Positions 30,699-35,220 of a stretch of DNA of 35,220 bases are shown piece by piece (within the stretch, counting starts at the first letter, position 1; each line of letters begins with the position of its first letter). A program made the translations under genes and the position numbers. The DNA is from SAR86 cluster bacterium (GTDB lineage: Bacteria > Pseudomonadota > Gammaproteobacteria > Pseudomonadales > Pseudohongiellaceae). Below the pieces are notes generated by a model, which saw only the letters and a list, made by a program, of their open reading frames with translations, searched no databases and was not told the origin of the DNA. Location: positions 350,360 to 385,579 of the forward strand of contig NVWI01000001.1 in the NCBI GenBank assembly GCA_002746215.1. The letters run 5' to 3'.

Positions 30699-31562
30699 AT
30701 GCAAGAAAGAATTGTTTTACTTGGTGGCTTTGGTCAGCTGGGGAGTCTCATACAAGAAACCGTTCCGGCTAAGGTAAAGCTATTTACTTTTAACTCTAAA
30801 GATTTCGATATTTGCAATTTAGCTCAGCATCAATCTGTTTACAAAGATTTGGCACCAACGACAATTATTAATGCAGCTGCTTATACTCAGGTTGATAACG
30901 CCGAGTCAGAGCAAGAGCGAGCGTTTAAAGTGAATGCTCAAGGCCCGGCCATGCTGGCCGAGGCGTGCCCTAAAGATTGCCGTATTATTCATTTCTCAAC
31001 CGACTTTGTTTTTGGTGGGCTGCAGCAAACAGCTTATAAGCCTGAGGATGTAACTGCGCCAGCTAGTATTTACGGCGCCAGTAAGTTAGCCGGCGAAGAA
31101 ACGCTTATGGTGCTTAGGCCAGAAAGCACGATCATCAGAACAGCCTGGTTGTATTCGGCTGAAGGTCATAATTTTGTCAATACTATGCTAAAACTGATGG
31201 CAGAACGTGATGAGTTAAGTATCGTAAATGATCAGTTTGGCACCCCAACCTCAGCTCGCACCCTGGCAGAAGTAGTGTGGCGTTTTGTTGCTAACAGGGA
31301 ATTAAAAGGTATTTATCATTGGACGGACCAAGGCGAAGCCAGTTGGTATGACTTTGCCGTTGAAATACAGCGGCAGGCTTTGGAGCTGGGCTTGCTCAGT
31401 AAAAAGATTTCACTGCGAGCAATCAGTACTCAGGAATATCCAACACCAGCACAGCGGCCTGAATTTTCAGTACTGGATAAGACTGCTACTTACGAAGCAA
31501 TTAATTTTGAAGGGCAAAAATGGCAGGATGAGCTAAAGAAAGTGTTAATGCTTAAGCTTTAG
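30699..31562 (+). CDS. rmlD: dTDP-4-dehydrorhamnose reductase
   Basis: The 287 residues have the Rossmann start RIVLLGGFGQLGSLI and the SDR motifs: NAAAYTQVDNAE, STDFVFGG and YGASKLAGE (catalytic Tyr-x-x-x-Lys). This enzyme makes dTDP-L-rhamnose with NAD(P)H, the last step of the pathway. It is the first gene of an rmlDBAC block. The later genes follow with a 65-base gap and then overlaps. Confidence 0.95.
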   Translation: MQERIVLLGGFGQLGSLIQETVPAKVKLFTFNSKDFDICNLAQHQSVYKDLAPTTIINAAAYTQVDNAESEQERAFKVNAQGPAMLAEACPKDCRIIHFSTDFVFGGLQQTAYKPEDVTAPASIYGASKLAGEETLMVLRPESTIIRTAWLYSAEGHNFVNTMLKLMAERDELSIVNDQFGTPTSARTLAEVVWRFVANRELKGIYHWTDQGEASWYDFAVEIQRQALELGLLSKKISLRAISTQEYPTPAQRPEFSVLDKTATYEAINFEGQKWQDELKKVLMLKL

Positions 31563-31627
31563 TCTATTAAGCAGGTTCTATTTTTAATAGAATAGGTTCA
31601 CCTTTTTTCATATGTGAAGTTCAAAAA

Positions 31628-32713
31628 TTGAAAATCCTTGTAACGGGCGGTGCAGGCTTTATTGGTAGTGCCGTCATTCGCCATATATTACAAAATACCG
31701 TAGATGAAGTTATCAATGTCGATAAGCTGACATATGCGGGTAATTTGAGTTCTATTGCGACGGTATTGCCGTCTGAGCGTTACGTTTTTTGTCAGGTCGA
31801 TATTTGCGATCAAGCCGCCTTAACTAACGTTTTTCAAGAGCACCAACCCGATGCCGTTATGCATCTTGCTGCGGAGTCGCATGTTGATCGCTCCATTGAT
31901 GGCCCTGGGGAATTCATTCAAACCAATATAGTCGGCACCTATCAATTGTTGGATATTGCCCGTGGATACTGGGAACAGTTAGAAGAAGAAAAAAAATCTG
32001 CTTTTGTGTTCCATCATGTTTCGACCGATGAAGTGTACGGTGACCTTGATGGCCCTGAGGGTTTCTTTACGGAAGACACCTCCTATGACCCGAGCTCTCC
32101 CTATTCAGCCTCTAAAGCCAGTGCTGATCATTTGGTTCGGGCCTGGAATAGAACCTATGGTTTCCCTGTTGTGATAACGAATTGTTCTAATAATTATGGG
32201 CCTTATCATTTTCCGGAAAAATTAGTTCCACATATAATACTGAATGCGCTTAAAGGTGAGCCTTTACCGATATATGGCGATGGCACTCAAGTGCGCGATT
32301 GGTTATTTGTCGACGACCATGCCCGAGCGCTTTATAAAGTGATCACTGAGGGCAAAGTAGCTGAGACTTATAATATCGGCGGGCATAATGAGAAACAAAA
32401 TATAGAAGTCGTACAGAGCATTTGCTCTATCCTCGAAGAACTGGCACCAGACAATCCTAACTCATTAACTTCTGGTAAAGGTTATGCGGACTTAATTGAG
32501 TTTGTTAAGGACAGGCCCGGGCATGACCTACGTTATGCCATCGATGCCTCCAAAATTGAAAAAGAATTGGGTTGGCGTCCACAAGAAAGTTTTGAAAGTG
32601 GCATGCGTAAAACAGTACTTTGGTATCTGGAAAATACAGCTTGGTGGCAAGCGGTGCTAGATGGCAGTTACCAATTACAACGTCTTGGTGCTGAGACAGG
32701 AGTACAGGAATGA
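31628..32713 (+). CDS. rmlB: dTDP-glucose 4,6-dehydratase
   Basis: The 361 residues show the NAD site [10 protein letters not shown], then [26 protein letters not shown] (Thr-Asp-Glu catalytic triad) and YSASKASAD (Tyr-x-x-x-Lys). It converts dTDP-glucose to dTDP-4-keto-6-deoxyglucose. The start is TTG at 31628; no ATG lies nearby in frame. The stop overlaps the rmlA start by four bases. Confidence 0.96.
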   Translation: MKILVTGGAGFIGSAVIRHILQNTVDEVINVDKLTYAGNLSSIATVLPSERYVFCQVDICDQAALTNVFQEHQPDAVMHLAAESHVDRSIDGPGEFIQTNIVGTYQLLDIARGYWEQLEEEKKSAFVFHHVSTDEVYGDLDGPEGFFTEDTSYDPSSPYSASKASADHLVRAWNRTYGFPVVITNCSNNYGPYHFPEKLVPHIILNALKGEPLPIYGDGTQVRDWLFVDDHARALYKVITEGKVAETYNIGGHNEKQNIEVVQSICSILEELAPDNPNSLTSGKGYADLIEFVKDRPGHDLRYAIDASKIEKELGWRPQESFESGMRKTVLWYLENTAWWQAVLDGSYQLQRLGAETGVQE

Positions 32714-33585
32714 AAGGTATAATACTTGCCGGTGGGTCAGGCACTCGTTTGCACCCGATTACTCAAGTGATTAGTAAACAAATTCTGCCTATCTATGATA
32801 AGCCTATGATTTATTATCCGCTGAGTACTCTTATGCTCGCGGGTATTCAGGAAATATTAATAATTTCAACACCCAGAGATTTGCCTGTATTTGAAAGCCT
32901 GCTTGGTACAGGTGAAAAATGGGGGCTGAAATTTTCTTATGCAGAGCAACCGTCGCCGGATGGTCTGGCACAAGCATTTCTCATTGGAGAAGATTTCATC
33001 GGTGATGATTCTGTAGCCTTGGTGCTTGGTGACAATGTTTTTTATTCGCACTCCTTACAGGATTCATTACTCAATGCCGCCAGTAAAGAAAAAGGCGCAA
33101 CTGTTTTTGGCTATCATGTGAAAAACCCTGAGGCCTATGGAGTGGTTGAGTTTGCTGATGATGGCAGCGTGCTTTCTGTTGAAGAGAAACCGGCTACACC
33201 AAAATCAAATTATGCGATTACCGGGCTGTATTTTTATGATAACCGCGTTATAGATATCGCTAAAAATGTTAAACCTTCCGCCAGAGGTGAGCTGGAAATT
33301 ACTGATGTAAATCGGGAATACCTGGAAGCCGGCGAGCTTACTGTTGAAATACTGGGAAGAGGTGCGGCCTGGCTGGATACCGGGACACATGCAAGTTTAT
33401 TAGCTGCCAGTATGTTTGTGCAGACTATTGAAGAACGTCAGGGTTTAAAGATCGCTTGCCCTGAAGAAATCGCTTATCGAATGAATTTTATTGATGCTGA
33501 GCAGCTGCAAACTTTGGCTGAGCCGCTTCGTAAAAGTGGGTATGGAGAATATTTATATCAAGTGCTTAATGACAAGGTTTATTAA
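32710..33585 (+). CDS. rmlA: Glucose-1-phosphate thymidylyltransferase
   Basis: The 291 residues begin [20 protein letters not shown], the nucleotide-binding loop of sugar-nucleotide transferases, and contain [23 protein letters not shown] and [20 protein letters not shown]. It makes dTDP-glucose from dTTP and glucose-1-phosphate. It overlaps rmlB by four bases and shares one base with rmlC. Confidence 0.96.
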   Translation: MKGIILAGGSGTRLHPITQVISKQILPIYDKPMIYYPLSTLMLAGIQEILIISTPRDLPVFESLLGTGEKWGLKFSYAEQPSPDGLAQAFLIGEDFIGDDSVALVLGDNVFYSHSLQDSLLNAASKEKGATVFGYHVKNPEAYGVVEFADDGSVLSVEEKPATPKSNYAITGLYFYDNRVIDIAKNVKPSARGELEITDVNREYLEAGELTVEILGRGAAWLDTGTHASLLAASMFVQTIEERQGLKIACPEEIAYRMNFIDAEQLQTLAEPLRKSGYGEYLYQVLNDKVY

Positions 33586-34133
33586 TGGAAATCATTAAGA
33601 CAGCAATTCCTGATGTGCTGCTTTTTAAGCCAAAAAGCTTTGGTGATGAGCGTGGTTTTTTTATGGAAACGTTTAGAGAAAGCTGGCTGGAAAATATAGG
33701 CATAACTGCTAATTTCATCCAGGACAACCACAGCGCTTCAGTCAAAGGCGTGTTGAGAGGCCTGCACTATCAGTTGCAGCAACCCCAGGGGAAGTTAGTC
33801 AGGGTTATTTCAGGTGAAGTTTATGATGTTGCCGTAGATCTTAGAAAAAATTCTCCAACATTTGGCCAGCATGTAGCAAGCATTTTATCGGCTGAAAATA
33901 AGCTGGTTTTTTGGGTGCCACCCGGATTTGCTCATGGTTTCCTGGTTTTAAGCGATAAAGCGGAATTTGTATATAAATGCACTAGTTATTACGCCCCTGA
34001 TGATGAGCATTCACTACTGTGGAATGACCCAAAGCTTGGTATCCCCTGGCCACTCGAAGGTATAGACGAGCCAGCTTTATCTGCTAAGGATCGAAAGGCC
34101 GCCTCTCTCTCGGAAGCAGTTCTGCCCTCGTAG
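33585..34133 (+). CDS. rmlC: dTDP-4-dehydrorhamnose 3,5-epimerase
   Basis: The 182-residue cupin has FIQDNHSASVKGVLRGLHYQ (conserved His base), KLVRVISGEVYDVAVDLR and FWVPPGFAHGFLVL, then FVYKCTSYYAPDDEHSLLWN. It epimerises C3 and C5 of the keto sugar. The ATG overlaps the TAA of rmlA (TAATG). The product of the block feeds O-antigen or another rhamnose-containing polymer; no glycosyltransferase is in the window. Confidence 0.96.
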   Translation: MEIIKTAIPDVLLFKPKSFGDERGFFMETFRESWLENIGITANFIQDNHSASVKGVLRGLHYQLQQPQGKLVRVISGEVYDVAVDLRKNSPTFGQHVASILSAENKLVFWVPPGFAHGFLVLSDKAEFVYKCTSYYAPDDEHSLLWNDPKLGIPWPLEGIDEPALSAKDRKAASLSEAVLPS

Positions 34134-34253
34134 GGCCTGGATTTTAACAAAGTACCAGAATGGGCATTTTACAGGTATAATGCCGCCCTCAAAATTGTTC
34201 AACGCCTATATGCGCAGGGTAATAAGCGCAAAATAAGTACCAGAGGTATAAAA

Positions 34254-34667
34254 GTGAATCATAGGATAATAACTCTTATTTCAGGATTTTTAGTAGTATT
34301 GTCGGCATTTGCTGGTGCTGCTACCTTGGACGATGAAATTCGTGGACGACTAAATCCTGCGGGATCCGTTTGTGTGTTTGGAGAAGAGTGTGCTGCTGGT
34401 TTAGCCCTTGCAGGTGGTGCTAGTGGCCCCAGAGATGCAGAGACAATATATAATACATTTTGTATGGCCTGCCATGCGACTGGCATCAGTGAAGCGCCTA
34501 TTTTAGGTAATGCTGAGCAATGGGAAGTACGTATCGCCAAAGGTGCAGATGCGCTTTATACCAGCTCGATTAATGGGCTGAATGTGATGCCTCCGCGTGG
34601 TACTTGTGTCGATTGTTCTGATGATGAAATGCGGGCCGCAGTTGATTACATGCTGGACGCGTTGTAA
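34254..34667 (+). CDS. Cytochrome c5-like periplasmic cytochrome
   Basis: The 137 residues start at GTG (34254) with a signal peptide (ITLISGFLVVLSAFAGA). A single haem motif CMACH follows YNTF, with the axial Met in GLNVMPPRGTC. Two further Cys (GTCVDCSD) fit the disulfide found in cytochrome c5. An additional N-terminal part with CVFGEEC comes before the haem domain. A TATAAT at 34176-34181 may be its -10; the -35 is unclear. Confidence 0.88.
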   Translation: MNHRIITLISGFLVVLSAFAGAATLDDEIRGRLNPAGSVCVFGEECAAGLALAGGASGPRDAETIYNTFCMACHATGISEAPILGNAEQWEVRIAKGADALYTSSINGLNVMPPRGTCVDCSDDEMRAAVDYMLDAL

Positions 34668-34690
34668 TAAAGCCTTCAATTTTCTGTCTT

Positions 34691-34719
34691 AGGTAAATGC
34701 CCGTCGATGGCATTTACCT
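34691..34719 (+). terminator. Terminator-like hairpin after the cytochrome c5 gene
   Basis: AGGTAAATGCC, a 7-base loop and GGCATTTACCT: a perfect 11-bp stem followed by a pyrimidine-rich tract. Confidence 0.65.
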
Positions 34720-34859
34720 TGCCTTCCTCTTCTTTTCTCTCTTTCTCTTTATTCCTTTCTCAAATTTATTTTTAGGCCAATATTTTAGATTGAAATTTGC
34801 CAACCCTGGTAATTTGAACTATTAAATAGTGTATTGCTTGCTTTCATGGAAGAGAGTTT

Positions 34860-35220
34860 ATGTCTCTAGCTATTGTCTATTCTCGCGCCAATATCGGTAT
34901 TGAGGCGCCCCTGGTTACCGTTGAAACACATTTATCGAATGGTTTGCCCAGTTTCTCCATTGTTGGTTTACCAGAAACAGCCGTCAGAGAAAGCAAAGAA
35001 AGAGTCCGCAGTGCAATTTTAAATTCCTTGCTGGAATTTCCGGCGAAGCGCATTACTGTAAATTTAGCACCCGCTGATTTACCGAAAACAGGTGGACGTT
35101 TTGATTTGGCCATTGCGGTTGGTATCTTAGTCGCGTCTGGTCAATTACCTGAGGAGAGTATTGCGCAGATTGAATTCATGGGAGAACTGGCGCTTTCAGG
35201 TGAACTGAGAATTATACCGG
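34860..35220 (+). CDS. comM: YifB/ComM family Mg-chelatase-like protein (partial, N-terminus)
   Basis: The ATG at 34860-34862 follows GGAAGAGAG. The reading MSLAIVYSRANIGIEAPLVT, then GLPSFSIVGLPETAVRESKE and RVRSAILNSLLEFPAKRITV, with NLAPADLPKTGGRFDLAIAV, is the N-terminal Lon-protease-like domain of the YifB/ComM family. ComM is a hexameric helicase that extends branch migration during natural transformation. The AAA+ part is beyond the window, so only the family is certain. Confidence 0.93.
   Translation, partial: MSLAIVYSRANIGIEAPLVTVETHLSNGLPSFSIVGLPETAVRESKERVRSAILNSLLEFPAKRITVNLAPADLPKTGGRFDLAIAVGILVASGQLPEESIAQIEFMGELALSGELRIIP

Noticed and set aside
1-35220. tRNA or rRNA genes
   Set aside because: I saw no GTTCGANTC-type T-loop with matching acceptor stems and no rRNA-like segments.

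Overview
The window looks like chromosome of a gammaproteobacterium with moderate GC content. The order polA - small-RNA locus - engB - cytochrome c4 - dsbA, an rmlDBAC block, a cytochrome c5 gene and a yifB/comM-like gene recall marine Cellvibrionales/Pseudomonadales-type genomes. That placement is inferred from gene order and protein character, not from a search.

Region 1 (1-11,700) is an envelope-associated cluster. On the minus strand, from about 7,133 down to the left edge, lie: a small secreted acidic protein, a MotA/TolQ/ExbB-like membrane protein, an actin/Hsp70-fold (ASKHA)-like protein, two VWA proteins, two lipoproteins and an M48 metalloprotease lipoprotein that is cut by the window edge. 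Each VWA protein is anchored by one N-terminal membrane segment carrying the same FLDVMSCGFGA motif. The five genes from 7,133 to 2,648 are packed as an operon. Beyond a frameshifted PQQ-type sugar dehydrogenase, a plus-strand pair encodes a secreted trypsin-like protease and an FHA-domain membrane protein. I infer a proton-channel-driven envelope machine in which the VWA proteins take the place of MotB/ExbD/TolR. This is the best candidate here for an undescribed system.

Region 2 (11,700-14,100) holds an alkyltransferase-like protein, 3-methyladenine DNA glycosylase I, a GNAT acetyltransferase, an ABM-fold monooxygenase and a LysE-family exporter.

Region 3 (about 14,140-22,265) is a chromosomal integron. 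intI lies on the plus strand at 21,300-22,265, with attI just upstream. A run of about twelve cassettes reads away from it on the minus strand, each ending in an attC site whose plus-strand form runs from TAACG(C/T) to TTGTTA(G/T). Cargo, starting next to intI: an unknown membrane-anchored protein, a RidA protein, a HEPN-like helical protein, an HNH endonuclease, a 4-TM protein, the BrnT/BrnA toxin-antitoxin pair with its own promoter, a frameshifted zinc-ribbon membrane protein, a cassette without a clear gene, a lipoprotein, a decayed membrane ORF, a class II Fic protein with a twin operator, and an ABM-like protein. Several older cassettes show frameshifts and eroded attC sites.

Region 4 (22,268-35,220) is core genome. 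It contains znuB-znuC divergent from znuA (zinc uptake); polA, whose 3'-5' exonuclease metal ligands are mostly replaced; a probable sigma-E-driven small RNA at the Spot 42/ErsA locus; engB; cytochrome c4; dsbA; rmlD-rmlB-rmlA-rmlC for dTDP-L-rhamnose; a cytochrome c5-like protein; and the start of a YifB/ComM-type Mg-chelatase-like gene.
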